From: Heliocybe sulcata
Lineage: Eukaryota; Basidiomycota; Agaricomycetes; Gloeophyllales; Gloeophyllaceae
Length of the DNA: 64,000 bases
NCBI GenBank assembly: GCA_004369045.1
Contig: ML213508.1
Location: forward strand, 354,532 to 418,531
Reading direction: 5' to 3'
The number at the start of each line of letters is the position of its first letter. Within the stretch, counting starts at the first letter, position 1. Both the position numbers and the translations under genes were made by a program. The notes below the pieces were generated by a model that saw only the letters and a list, made by a program, of their open reading frames with translations, made no database searches and was not told the DNA's origin. Below are positions 1 to 12,500 of this stretch, in pieces.

Positions 1-2169
1 GCGGGTGAAGTCCAGGAGGAAGAAGGGGAAGGGTGAGTGCCATTCGAACCTCGTTCCGTGAATGGGGAGCTGAAAGAGACGTATGAGTATAGGCAAGAGC
101 ACGGAGGAAGGCGAGGGCGTGGCAGACGTCGAGGACATCGAGTCTGAGTCTGAGCCGGAAGAGACAGTGGGGGAGACTGCCTTGACCCTCGAAACATTCG
201 AGCTGGTGGGTAATACTGTTAGCGCACCAAGTATGATTGCTGACGAGGACAATGCAGCGCTTCGCCCATAGCGAGATTAACCATACTCTCTTGGCATACC
301 TGTCTCGGTACAAGGAGTTCGATGATCCCGAGGAGATGAAGCGAATAGTCAAGTTGCTTCATCGACAGGCTGTCAAAGCGAAGGCCGAGGGACTATTCTT
401 CCAGGTACGAGGATCGTCGTCTGTGCTTGAGGTTGCCCTTAATTATGCTTTTCTAGGTATCGACCCTCGGCCTATTCAAGACTATCCTCGCAGAACAGAA
501 GTCGCTGCCAAAGGATCAGCCGCACAAAGACCTCGTCGCTCTGATCAACTATATCTTGCGGCAGTTCTTCAAGGCCGTTGATGAAGAGCCTTTATTGATT
601 GTTGAGGTACGTATGCTCACTGGCTCGAGGATGATGGGCCGCACTTAGTCCGCTTTCTAGGCCTTCTTCCCTAAGAACCGAGGAGCATGGAAGAAACTGT
701 CGAGCTGGGAGCCAGAGTCCAAGGTCAAGGCGGACGAGAAGACCGTGCTCGACACCCGTTTCCCGCCGGATGTCCAAGTCAAGAAGGGCTATTCGTGGAG
801 CGAGCAGCTGGGAATTGCGATAGCCTGCTTGACAGAGGACGGGAAGCGCGAACTGGTCGAGTGGGTCAAGGACGTACGTGCACTTGACGTTTCTCCGGTC
901 GATGGCGAACTGATGGGACTACTCTCGTGCAGATCTTGGCGGTGGTAATCTCGCAGCGGCGGCGGATCGTCGAGGAGACGGACGGCAGCAGCTCGAAGGC
1001 TGCACTAACGAGCGACGCTGAATCAGACGATGAGGACGTGTTCATGGACAGCAAACGGGGTCCATCTGAAGAGGCGCTGGCGAAGTTTACGGATTACTGT
1101 AGGTGTTCTGACTTGTCTTTCCAGGAGCTTTTTTGACGTTTCGGATAGTGATTCCGTACATTGACGACGAACAAGCTGACGCTGCCACTAAGAATCCGCA
1201 CTTGAAGCTTGTTTTCCGGTTGCTCAAGTTTGGGGTTATCGATGAAGGTGATCGACAATAGTTTAACTCCTTCTAGCGGATGCTAATTGGCCTACAGACG
1301 CCGACGAGCTTGAATGGCATGTGCCCAAGGCACTCAAACCCGACGAGCTTCAAAGCAGCCGGAATGTTATCGAGCAGTTCCTCGCAAACCCTATCGACCT
1401 TGGGGGCAAGAAAGCAGCTTCAATGCTGACAAAGAAGGCCCGCCGCCGCAGGCGTCCAAGAGCGACCACTCCCGACTCTGACGCTGACATCCTCGATGAC
1501 GAGCCGGTGAAGAAGTCGAAGAAAAAGAAGGAAGCTAAAGAGTACAAATCGGCGCAGTTCATCGAAGATAGTGATGACGATGGGGCCGATATGGAGGCGT
1601 TCTTCGAGAAGGAGAAGCAGCTCAGAGAAAGGATGGCCCTGGCCGCTGCGGAGAGCGGCAAGGTCGCCACCATGCGTTCCACCGGTACCAAGAAACGCCG
1701 CAAGAGGGGTGCGGACGACAAGCCAACGCAGCGTAAGAAGCGGCGCGGCGAGTCCAGTATCCCCGAACCGCCTTCTCCGTCGAGTGAGGTGCCCGAGCAG
1801 AACAGCTCGGACAGTTCTGATGGCGAGGCTGGTATCTTGGCCTCTTCTCGCGTTTCACCCGCGAGTACCAGCCGCACGAGCCCGCCGGAGGAGGAGGAGG
1901 GGTCGCCCAAGCCGAGGGCTCGACCGCGGCCAAAGCCAAAGCCTCGATTCCGCCTCCGCACGTCGCCGCCGCCATCAGCGACTGATCCGCCTGATGCAGA
2001 TGCGGCAAGGCACGACGGTCAGCAGTCTGGAGAAGACGCGAACGCCAGAGGTCGGTCTTCTTCCGCTGCGGGGGAGGGAGGAAGCGAAGAGATGGCCGAT
2101 CACGCGTCAGTAACAGGGCGGGGCATCAGGCGCAAGGGGCGCCTTGTTTTGTCGGACGAAGAGGACTGA
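1..2169 (+). CDS. tof1: Tof1/Swi1 (Timeless family) replication fork protection protein, 3' part
   Basis: Only the C-terminal part is in the window; the gene enters from the left edge. Successive exons read a conserved Timeless block (motif KIVKLLHRQ-like, seen as RIVKLLHRQAVKAKAEG around 335-395), then STLGLFKTI, then AFFPKNRGAWKKL, then a block ending PYIDDEQADAATKNPHLKL near 1150-1210, which is typical of fungal Tof1/Swi1. The last exon (from about 1300) codes a basic, acidic and Ser-rich tail with several KKRR-type clusters, as is usual for the disordered C-terminus. In the family the protein forms a complex with Csm3/Swi3, travels with the replisome in the nucleus, stabilises paused forks and supports the S-phase checkpoint. 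Introns are short (about 45-60 nt). The stop is TGA at 2167-2169. Identity is firm; the exact edges of the small exons are less so. Confidence 0.85.
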
Positions 2170-3289
2170 TTACCGTTGTTCGTTACCATTGTGTCGTACG
2201 ATTCCTATCATCGGTTGAGCCCGCGACTAGCTGTATTAATTAATGCATTTGTTGTTTCTTCGCATTGCCACGTAACCACTGACAACTTCTTGACGTCGGC
2301 CGCACCACACTACGGAGGAATTTCAAGACGGAGCGCCGTTTCCTAGAAACTCGGGGTCAGCTAGTCATGCAACATGCACGCTAAACCCGAAGAAGATTGT
2401 TCGGGCTGAAATGACAGAAGGCACGAAAGTGATTATGATTACTCTCCAGCGTGCCAGAAGCTGCTGCGTTTATGTCCTCCCGCTGACCGTGTGGTCCCAC
2501 TTGTAATGTTGCAGAAACAAGGTCTCGCACTAGCTGCCATCTATCAGGATTTTGAGCACGGAGAACTACGGAGGCTGGCAACCTCGCCGCTGTAGGCGCT
2601 CTTTTGATCCGGCGGCACCAATCACAGAGCGACGCCCTCGAAGAGTAGGAAGGATGGATCAATGCTACGCTGTCAGCGAAGAAACACTTTCTCCATCGAT
2701 GCCTAGGGGCGCCATTCCGATTAATGACAAACTCGTACAATATCTGCTGCATATTTGAGCTTGCTGGAGCTTGACCATTAAGTTTCAGGTTTACCTAAAC
2801 GTGCTTTAATGTCCTGACGGACGGCGAGGGTCGATGGATCCATCCCGTTGCAGAGATAAGAGGCAGTCTTGAACACGTGTTGCCTGACAAGATGAAAGGT
2901 CTTTACAACGCCTGCCCTTCTCAGGCGTCAGATGCATTCCCATGTCACAAAACCCGCGAAGCATAGAGCTCCGACATATGCGACTGAATTGAAGATGCCC
3001 ATGAGAAGATAGAGACTCGGAGAGATCAATTTACCGAGCATGATGTTGCCTGAGCACTAGGTTGCAACGGTGAACTAGTGTGGTTTGCGCTATACCCGCG
3101 ACAGGGGGACGGCGAATGAATAACAAGCCAAACTAGCTGAGGGACCCAGCAACTAGTCGCCGGGGTGGTGCGGACGTCTTTGACGTCAAAAGCACAGCGC
3201 CTGATCATATGCATCAATTAGGCCGATTGCCCCCGCTGGTGCGCTTCGCGGGCAAGGGACGCTAAGCACTAGGTCACTTGGGGTATATC

Positions 3290-4320
3290 TGCCGCTCTAC
3301 GCAGGAGTCGCGGTATACAAGCTATTTGATATCGCGTCCGAGTAACTACGCTCGCGTTCCCAGCCAAACCCGATCATAGTCTGCGCCCCGGACCGTGGAA
3401 TAAATAGAGAACTGCGAGCGGCCGGGCCGTCGCTCACCAGGCCCCAAGGAATTCCCAAGATGAACGAAGGTCCGGGAGGATTGCAAACCAAGGGAGCCCC
3501 ACCTGGATCAGGTAGACCCTGACAACCGTGGAACGAGCGCCGCAGCGAGGGGGCAAGGTCGCTTCTCGTAGATAATCGACCGCAGAGCGTCTAGTTGTCG
3601 CATTCCAGCCGCTGCGGCGTTTAGGGTCCCGGGATGAATAATGGAACGAGTGAGTGATATCAACAGCGTCACCAGCCCGAAAATCCGAAGCCACGAGGGG
3701 GAACTAGAGACAGGTTCGCGGGCGTAGAGTCCCACAGCAGCAAGCGGGAGAGGTACCGTGATGCAATGGTTCATCCAGGGACCAATTGGCCGCTTTAGAA
3801 TTCACAATTGGAATCCCAGCAGACGGAAGACGGAGAGCCTACGGTTGGGGCCTAGGGTACGGTGAGTTAACTGGCGAGCTAGGTTGAGTCTTGTCATTGC
3901 GGTTAGGCTGAAACGGTGCCCGAGGTAGAACGCAAAGTTGCCGATCTCCCTAGACCATGTATACTAGGGATACATATGGACCCACAATTCAAGCCAGACT
4001 ACCATGCGCGGATTTAGTACAAGGGGATCAAGTCAGTGTTAATGGCGCTAAGATCCGTAGAAGGCAGAACACCCGATGAACTGAGGATCGTCGGTGGCAC
4101 GCGCGAGCAGGAAGGTAAATTGGAACCAGAACGTTGCTGGTTGTACTGGAGTCGTGGCAGAAAGGCCGACGATTAGGCTTAGGAGTCGAGAAGCAACGGC
4201 GACCTGGAAGAGCACAGCAAGCAGTCTGTGCCACAGAGATTCCATCGATCGAATACTGCTTCCGAGGGAACTTGACTTGGACGTGCTCGGCGTAGCTGAC
4301 AAACGGCCGAGCACGAGGCC
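3290..4320 (-). other. Coding-like minus-strand remnants with membrane-like segments
   Basis: Two minus-strand frames, 4314-4048 and 3774-3508, each contain hydrophobic runs that look like membrane helices (for example a leucine/valine-rich stretch near 4240-4170, and WLRIFGLVTLLISL near 3690-3650). Between them the frame is interrupted and I could not connect them by convincing introns. They could be remains of an old membrane-protein gene or chance. No family was recognised. Confidence 0.2.
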
Positions 4321-4976
4321 CAGTCGATTAAAGGAAGATAATTATAAATGCACAGGACTATCCCCCAAGCAGCGTGCGTGGGTGAGAGACTTGCAGGTCG
4401 CGGAAAGGTCAGAGTATACAGCCACTCCTCCGGTCAAGCCGGTGGAAATAAGGCCCAGAGAGGCGCCATCAGACCCACGCAGCCGCGACCCTGCAACGCT
4501 CGTGGCTGACCGGGCTATAAACGCAAGTAGACCCGGGCCTGTCGGTCAATAGACTCTAGGGAATAGCCGAGCATTGAATTACGTAATTGCTGCCTCGCGG
4601 AGTCTTTTTAGGAACGTACCAATCAAGGTGGCTTTTGATCGCCGATTATGATAACAGAAAACAAGATTAATATGTTGACAATTTCAACGCCAGTAATGAG
4701 CTCGACATGGCGACAAGGAGGAACGCGGAGTGTGCGTGGAGAACATAGTCTGGCCATGGAAGTTGGAGCGGCGAATGCGAATTGACGAACTGGAAGCGGC
4801 GGTTCAGAGAAATCGAAGCGCGGATAAGCGAGATGGATGATACCCAGTTTGGGCCAGCCTTGATTTAAACACGCCAGGTTCTTGTCCTGCGCGCGACGGA
4901 GAATAGCGAAAGGGCCCGAAAATCCACTAGGTAGAATTCAGCGACAGCACAGCGTAGGCGCTGCTACACAACAGCC

Positions 4977-4984
4977 TTTATAAA
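4977..4984 (+). promoter_or_regulatory. TATA-like box of the bZIP gene
   Basis: TTTATAAA lies 64 nt upstream of the bZIP start codon and is followed by a pyrimidine-rich, purine-poor leader. Position and sequence fit a fungal TATA box with a short 5' leader. Assigned by pattern only. Confidence 0.45.
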
Positions 4985-5047
4985 CCTCTGCCATTTCCAT
5001 CACCAACCATCATCCTGCAGTGCCTCTCCCACTTACGTTACCACAAC

Positions 5048-6274
5048 ATGACGCCCTCTCCCAGCAGCAGCTCGTGCGCGGGTAATCCTCAGAGTCCCTC
5101 CAGTGAGCGTCCTGAGCGTAGCCGCAATGCGAAAGCTCAGGCCAGGCATCGCGCGAAGCGAAAGGCCTATATCGAGCAGGTAACGTCTTCCGTTCGCGCT
5201 CTCCATTTTCCCCGGAACGCTGACGTTATGTCTCGCGCAGCTTGAGCAAACCGTGGTCAAGTTGCAAACAATCATGAATCTCTCACCGGAGCAGGTGGCA
5301 GCCCTGCCCCCTCCCTCGGTTCGCATACGTGAACTGGAGCAAGAGAACCAGCGCCTCCACCACGAGTTGGACCGTCTACGGAGACAGCTCGAGCACAAGA
5401 CGCTCCAAGTCCAGCAGTTCGCCGTGGACCGTCGCATCGCCTTCCCAGCTGTGGATCGCGATGAGAGTCGCGATTACAAGCGCAGGCGCATGTCTGGCGA
5501 AGGCGCGTATCTCGTAAGTGATCCCGATCCTCTGTCGATGCATTACGTTGACGGTGCCGATTCCATTGTAGAGCCCGACCGAGTCGCCCCGCCCAGGGCA
5601 CGAGTCTGCGACGCGTCCTTCTCTCCACCTTCCTCTCCCCCTTTCGCATCCTCACGCTGCCTCCTCTCACGCTCCCTCTCATCACTCCAACTCGGTATAC
5701 CCATTAGAAGTCCCACCGCCGTTCCAGATGCCAGATACGCCGTCAGGCTCAACAGCCTCGAGCCCCTCCGTATCGGCGAGTACCCTTTCTTTATCTGTGA
5801 CCGTCGCACTGCCGGCTGGATGAACCGTGCGCGAGAGCTTTTTGGATCCTAGTGACATTTGTTTATTTATCACCAGCAGCCGCCTCGTATGGTGCCCATG
5901 TCGTCGCCAGGGCATGCACATCCTACCAACAGTCACTCTCTTAACGCTTATGCTTCTCAGTCTATGCACCACATGTCGGCAGGTGTCGGGAGCCCGATCA
6001 ACGATAACCCGGTCTCTGTTCCCTCTTTCTACGCGCAAAACTCGGGCAGCCAGTACCAACTCATCAAGATGGAGGAGGATCACTACTATGTGAGCTTGTG
6101 TCGTGAAAATCATCCTAGATGCTGTTCTGATTTTGCATCCTATAGGAGCAATCGGCGAACCAAAACCACTGTAGCCCCTTCAACGCGTACGGCCAAGCGC
6201 AGTCTGATATGAGCAGCTGGCCTGCTTACTCCACTTCGGACCGTACGCAGCTTCAACATCGGATGAGCGCTTGA
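5048..6274 (+). CDS. bZIP transcription factor
   Basis: Five exons (5048-5179, 5241-5513, 5572-5796, 5877-6089, 6146-6274) give 323 residues with every junction in phase 0. Residues 24-44 are a bZIP basic region (RSRNAKAQARHRAKRKAYIE, carrying the N-A-x-x-x-R core as NAKAQARHR). It is followed without a gap by a leucine-zipper heptad pattern starting LEQTVVKLQ and a second coiled segment around residues 75-105 rich in Glu, Gln and Leu. The rest is Ser/Pro/His-rich and probably disordered, and the protein ends in MSA. It is expected to dimerise and bind DNA in the nucleus; the target genes cannot be told from sequence. The first intron falls exactly between basic region and zipper. The third intron (5797-5876) was chosen because other donors break the frame. 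Confidence 0.85.
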
Positions 6275-7635
6275 CGTACGTCTGCCCGCGATGACGTTTT
6301 CGTTCCAGTGGCCTCCCCCCGACCCCCGAAAACGGCGACAGTCAGAGTCTATACCCGTAGTCGTGTTATTCTTTGCATCAGCTCTCTGTATCGTATGTAG
6401 TTGCCTATGCTATCTTAGCTGTCGAGTGGATGCGCACACTGTCCCGTTTTGCAAGTTTAAGTTCCATGGTTCCGGGACTTTACTGCGTCACTTTACCAGC
6501 ACCATCGCCCAAATGTACCTGGCAAGTCCCGTCCAGCGGCGTCGCAGGTCCGAGTCCTGTGAGAGCAGAGCACATGCAATGAACGACAGCCCGGCTCGAT
6601 AAGCCCCGTATTCCCACTGCTCCAGATAGACGAAACCGGGCGCATTTCGACCGGCCTTAGAGTTTGATGTTCCTTGGAGGCTCCGGGGCGCTGTTTCTTT
6701 TCGTGCGCTAAAAATTGTCGAAAGGAAAGGAAAGGAAGGATCGGCATGTTGACAGTACTGTCGGAAAGTGATGTACATCGGACCATGAGAGCGCCCTTGC
6801 GTACGGCATCTGGGGTGCTTCTGAGTAAGTTGAGGGAGGCGGCTCTGGAGAGCGCAAGCTCAAGCTTAAGCCTGTCGCTCGAGTAGCCCTTGTGCTGGAC
6901 AGTTGTGCTACAACATTCCTAATAGCTGTCTGTTGCAGCATAGGCTGTACTCAAGCTGCGCGGTCTCGACTATGAGATTCCACCACAGCTTCCCCATCGT
7001 ACGTAGTCTAAGGCAGAAGTCAAGTTCGCCGTCATTGTTGCGTTCATTCACTCACCGTGCTAACCCCCTTTGTACCCCTTCCAGGATCGTCGGCCGCATA
7101 GAACATATAGAACCTCTGGATTCCAGCCCAAATGTATGCAATAATTATATCTAAAAGCGTAAATGGAACAAGGACCGCGAAACACGTTGTACGAGAACCC
7201 AAATGCCAGCCGAGGTGCGGGATCGTTCAATCAGATAGGCTTGCCGGGCTAAGACGCCGCTGTTCTTGCGAGTCTCTGGAGTCACTAGTCGACCATCTTG
7301 GCTGGATATTCTTACTGGAGTTCATAGCTGAGCATGGCGGGCGACACAGCCTTTGTATTGTTTTTGCTTTGCCAGAACAAGGCTGTTCTCGAGATACGGA
7401 CTATGTCGACATCTATGCTCATCACCGAAGCCTTGCGCTGTCGGACGACAAGTTGTTTTGCGTAGCACAAACAAAGATCGGCTGGATCACTACGATCAAG
7501 GCCTTAGGGCTGAGGGCGACGGTACGCTTCGGAGTGGGACAATCAGTGGTCCACAACCACGACCGCAGGCTACGTAGCCCATCGATCAACGATACTGACC
7601 TCCGTTTGTCCTAGGCCTTCGCTTAGATCTCGGCT
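6275..7635. other. Stretch between bZIP and transaldolase-like gene
   Basis: It contains the bZIP 3' untranslated region and the promoter of the next gene. A 160-codon open frame at 7132-7614 on the plus strand has no recognisable motif, no clear intron signals and a mixed composition, so it is not called as a gene. Nothing else supportable is seen. Confidence 0.5.
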
Positions 7636-9501
7636 ATGGCGCGTTTCCGGCGCTCAAAGCGAGGCAGTGAACGAGAGTTGACCGCTCGGCGCCTACTATC
7701 TGAACTTGCTGTGATGGCGTTCTCGAGCCTTTATCCCGGGGAATCCGAGCTAGGGCGTACGATCTACAATGGCGACGAGTCTACCGAAGAAGAGAGGGAT
7801 GAACGACCGCCTGCGATCTGCGACGGGACGCGTGCCACATCCCGTAAAGATTCGCCTACGGCTGATGTGGCGTCCGAGTGGACTATAGCTTCACCTGAGC
7901 GTGTCCAGACACCACCTCGCCATCCAGTGGCATCTTCTCAGTCCAAGATCTGGACTGTTCACGCTCTGCGCGCTTTGGGGACATCGATTATTGGACAAAG
8001 CGCCGACTTTTATCGTGAGTCGGCCAATCATCTGCTATTGTGCTTGATTTGTTAATCGGTTTCCCCCAAAGCCCTAGGGTACACGATTGACGGGACTATG
8101 ACGGATCCCAAATCCTTGTTCCGAGTCATGTACGAGAGCTACATTCGTTACCATGTCTGGAACGGAGTCAGGATAGCGACAGAGCGCCCGGAAAACCTTG
8201 CGCAACGCTGGTGAGTCTCATGTCGTACGTCTTGGACTGCATGATACTCATGTTTAAAAGGCACACCAGGGCAATTGCCAAAGACGCCATAGTTGCACTC
8301 GTAAGTATCCGTTCTTACGACTGTGTGGCGTGCCAATCGAAATACCCCGCATTGGCAGCTTGTAGGAGTGGGCTCCTTGTTCTTGGAGCAGGTCCAAGGA
8401 CCTCACTGGATACACATCGATCCGCGACATCACGACAAGCGGGAGGACATCATCGCGCAGGCGATATCCTTTTTAGACGCGTTCGAGAGTCAAGGCGTCC
8501 CGCGGGACAAAGTAATCATCACCGTACGTTCATTGCTTGAAAGCTCAGCAGCCTGTGGATATCGGTTGACCTTACTATTACAAGATCCCTGCCACCCGTC
8601 GAGGCATTCACGCTTGTCACGAGTTGACAAGTAGTAGAGCGTGTAATGTGAACCTGTCGATGGTGAGCAGCCTGTCGCACGCGCAGCTATGCCTCGAAGC
8701 AGGCGCCTCGTCAATCTCCATCCCGGTTGGTAGACTCCTTTATTACCACGAGCGCAAGGGGGCATTTAGTCCATCCACCCGACCACACCCCGGGATCAAC
8801 GCTATTCATGAGATTCAAGCGTACTGCCGCCTAAAAAAAGTGAAAACTACAGTCATCTGCAATGACTTGCGAAACGTTCGTTCATCTGCTGCTGTCACTC
8901 TATGCGGGCTGTTGATGTGGATCAGTTGGCAGAGTTACAGGACGTGGGCGGTGTCGACTGCGTTGCGTTGTCCGAGTTTCAGTTGGAGGAGCTACGGGAT
9001 AGTCACATCGCCATTGAGAACCCCGTCCTACGCTTTGCCTCGATATATGAGCAGGTTTCGCAAGCCGAGTATCCGACAACACTCCTCAAGGACTTCCAGT
9101 ACATCCAAGACTGCATGTCCCCTGGGGATTACCAAGCCTTTCGCTTTGTCGTCAAGCAGACCCTCAAGTCGATGACCATCGCTATGCACGGAATCGAGGC
9201 TGTAATCGGAGGGGAGGTGCGGCAGCGCATGACCTATACCCCATTACCGGCCTGGAAGGAGCGGCAGCTTGTTGCACCGTCATCGACTGAACCGCTGCCA
9301 GAGCCTTCTGAACCACCCGGTATTATCAAGCCTTGCGCGCTTCCGGTGCCAAACCCGAAGGTCCCCTCCAGCGATTCGATGCCTCCCCCTACTCTGGACC
9401 GTACTGTAGAGTCAAGCACGGTGACTGCGGATTCCAAAACGGCAGCGGAAGTAACGAGTCCGATGCGGAGGGTTGAATCAGAGTGTCGGGCTTTGTTCTA
9501 A
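7636..9501 (+). CDS. Transaldolase-fold protein lacking the catalytic lysine (probable pseudoenzyme)
   Basis: Six exons (7636-8014, 8072-8210, 8261-8300, 8359-8523, 8585-8875, 8926-9501) join in frame to 529 residues. Residues 1-126 are a Ser/charged extension. Residues about 128-380 follow the transaldolase barrel in order: a TDPKSL block in place of TTNPSL, IHIDPRH in place of TEVDARL, VIITIPATRRGI in place of the IKIPATWEGI lysine strand, CNVNLSMVSS in place of CNLTLLFS, SIPVGRLL in place of SPFVGRIL, and NDLRNLAELQ in place of ASFRNIGEI. The Schiff-base lysine of transaldolases is therefore Thr, the sugar-binding Asn is Asp and the active-site Glu is His. The phosphate-binding Arg residues are kept. 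A Pro/Ser-rich tail of about 90 residues follows. Family enzymes move a dihydroxyacetone unit in the pentose phosphate pathway; this one should not do that chemistry. Clean splicing and no stops argue for a functioning gene with another role. Confidence 0.75.
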
Positions 9502-12500
9502 AACGACACTCTGCAACTTGGACAAGCGGAGCCAGGACAGCGTATCTGCTCTAGACGCTGTTCTCTGCAGATTCGAGGCGACCTGCGGTATTGCAACCGC
9601 GAGCCATAGGATGTTCCATGGCCCGAATGCAACGCTGTCCCACTCATACGCAATGTCACTATTTTCGCATTACGCCAATGAAATAAACAGATGCTTTTCA
9701 TAGGTCACTGTATCGGTATTGTAATCTAATCATCGGAAGCCATGACTATGGATGTATTCCAAGGAAGTGGATCCATCGCAGACCTCAGACCGAAAGTAGG
9801 ACTAAGGCTCCTACGAAACTCTAGGGCCCCATTGACGGTCTGCCAGAAAGGAAGGTAGGCGCCATAAGACGCACCTTTACAATGATGTATTGTTCAGAAG
9901 GTGTTTCAGAACCGTCAGAGAAGGCTCTCATCCAGCCGCCTGCTCCTCACTCGACCGAATCCATGGGTGCGACATCGAAAGCAAGTCGGCGGTTCTTCGC
10001 CAACTTGACAGCTTCTTGAAGGCTGGAACGAAAAGCTTATCAAAATACATTCCTTGTGGGTCACCTGTGGAGAGCCAAGTCCGTGCAGACAGGCAATAGT
10101 TAACTTGTGTTTTCCCTTCGCATAGATGTGCTCATACCGGTTAAAACAGTCCGGTAACTGACGTCTCGGATCTTCTAGGCAGCTAATTTGAGAGTTCAGG
10201 TCATAGAGCGCGTATGTCGGAGCTATGGATCTGACTCCGCACAGATGTGCCTACAACTTCCATGGCGCCTGTTTGGGCAGGTCGCCCTCTGGAAGGCGAG
10301 TCTGGATGTAAAGCCTGAACTGATCCGACGGGGTTAGGCAATCAACGGGGTAACAGCGCCTGTAGTCCACTGGTATTCCGAATTGTCCCTGAATGACGGT
10401 ATCAGTCTATTTATGCTTATGCAGGTTTTGCCACAGGCAAGGTCGGCTTCAATGTGCTAGCACTGCGGCCAGGGGTGATGCGTCACCTGACTAGTGGGGG
10501 ACTGGATACCGACAGTACTGAAGCCCCTTTTCACTATCCTGCCGGGTGACATTATTTTCGCCCTGCTGGAGTCTGAAATCTGCGTGCATTCAGTCGCCTG
10601 GTACGGACTCGTGACCCTACCTCCTGGTTCCCTATTGGCTAGCCAGGAACCTGATGGCTGCCCTTTCTGAGCGCAGTATATGACGGTCACGAAGCATTGC
10701 AGCACCACTTTGACTGGAAACTATTCCCGGACATGCCTAGTTGCTCCCTGTCCACCTGATAAGCAGCGTCGTCGGATCCTATGTCGTTCAACATGTCAAG
10801 CATGCCTAACTCTCCGAGAAAATATCGATGATCCGAGTACGCTGGACCACGCACCACTGGCACCCCTGACAAGAATATTCTGAGAGGAAGCTTGTCGCAG
10901 AACAGAATCAGAATTCGAATGCGACCACCTTGCTGGTAAGTCTACTTCCTTCGAATCATCACGCTGCGCCGCTTGCAGCCCATATCTCCGTTTCTGGTTC
11001 GCAACAACTCATTTCAGAAAGCTATCTTTGTGTATGCGCAGCATACCCGCACCTCCACAAGGCGTTCCGCGTTCATACCCGAGCTGTCGGTATGTCATTA
11101 TTGCTTCACGTCGTGACCTTCTAATCCTTGCCTTGTCCCGGTCTCTTGTTAGGTGCGCACATTTAGTCCGGGTATTGGCAATACCTCTTCGTCTCTTTGC
11201 TACGGATCGCCGTCAGCGCGGAGGTACGCGGCGATTCTTCTGACTTCTGCGGCACTTCCTTCGGCAATCTGGACAGTGCGATACGCCCACTCATCGTCAG
11301 ATTCGCCGTGTTTGCAGCTTATAATTAGCAGCCTACCGAGCGCCACCATCATCGGCTTCACTGGCAACACGACGTGGAGATCATCTTAGCCGACGATGTT
11401 CTTCTTGCTCTCTCGGACCCTGCTTGCGCCTTCCTAGTGGGCTCGTAGAACGCATGCTCGAGGATACTGCCCTGTTTCAATTTCCCCTTGTTGTCTTTAC
11501 CCCTGATAGGTACTATTCTCGGTGGACTCACCACTGCAGATCGGTTCGCGGCGAGGCATCTCCATAGCTTGCCAATCTGTTCGGTTCAATACCACCATAG
11601 CTAGAACAATCCGAAGAAGTCTTGAACATGAATAGAAAATCGATAAGATGGACTTGCCTACCATATATCGCAGAAACACGCAGTTTCTGCTGCTGACGGG
11701 CGTCTAGCTCCGTACACACCACTTCAAAGAATTTTCGGCGCTGGTGGATAGATGTGAGGGACTGAGCGTCCGAAAAGACGAGATCACGATTCTTGCCTTC
11801 TGCATTGCTACGCCTGCGGTCAAGCTGCGTAGGTCGCCGATCACAGTGAAAGCCGGTCACCGAAGACGTTTAACCCAAAGGAGCATAAACAAATACTTGA
11901 CAGGGACGGGAGAAGGCAGAGCAAAGTTATGGAAGTATTGGGGTCGGGCACGGCCGTGATGCATATCTGCTGACAACTTGCGTCGTCGTCTAGAACACCG
12001 TGGGGAGTCAGACGCTGGAGAGCCGGCGGATATCAAGGCGCCACATTATCAAGAGATTCCGCTGTCGTATGAGACATTGACATTCCATGCGAGTCGGAGC
12101 AAGCGACGGACGAACGTCGCGTTCAGCGTCCCTATCCAGTGGCGCCCGAAGGCAGACTTGCAAGGATGTCAGGATCAATCCGAGGTGGCGTTCAGACTCC
12201 GATTTACCTACATTACATTGCCCAGTCATGCTATTCGTTGATCGCATATCTGGCTAGTCCAGCATTTTTCGGGGTAGTCGAGATATAGTCAATTGAAAGG
12301 ACGATGATAAAATCTGCGGAGGCTTGACAAGCAGTCGCCGTACGTAAGGCGCAACTTCATTTCCAGCACTTATCTGCGCAAAAATGCACGCAGGTCAGCA
12401 CCATTTTGGCGGTGAGCCCGGCTGTCAACTAGCTTGCCGGAGAGGCTGTGAGAGCTTCCGAGTGCACGCACGTAAACATGGCAGCAGGGCTGAATGGCTG

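Larger units (their letters stand above)
2170..5047. other. Gene-poor stretch between tof1 and the bZIP gene
   Basis: No gene can be supported in these 2.9 kb. Open frames are short, lack family motifs and do not join through plausible introns into one product. The middle part holds minus-strand frames with hydrophobic stretches (separate entry). The last 70 bases are the bZIP promoter and leader. Confidence 0.5.

Noticed and set aside
1350-1961. 203-codon minus-strand open frame opposite the tof1 tail
   Set aside because: It is the shadow of the Arg/Lys/Glu-rich tof1 coding exon; composition mirrors it and no motif is present.
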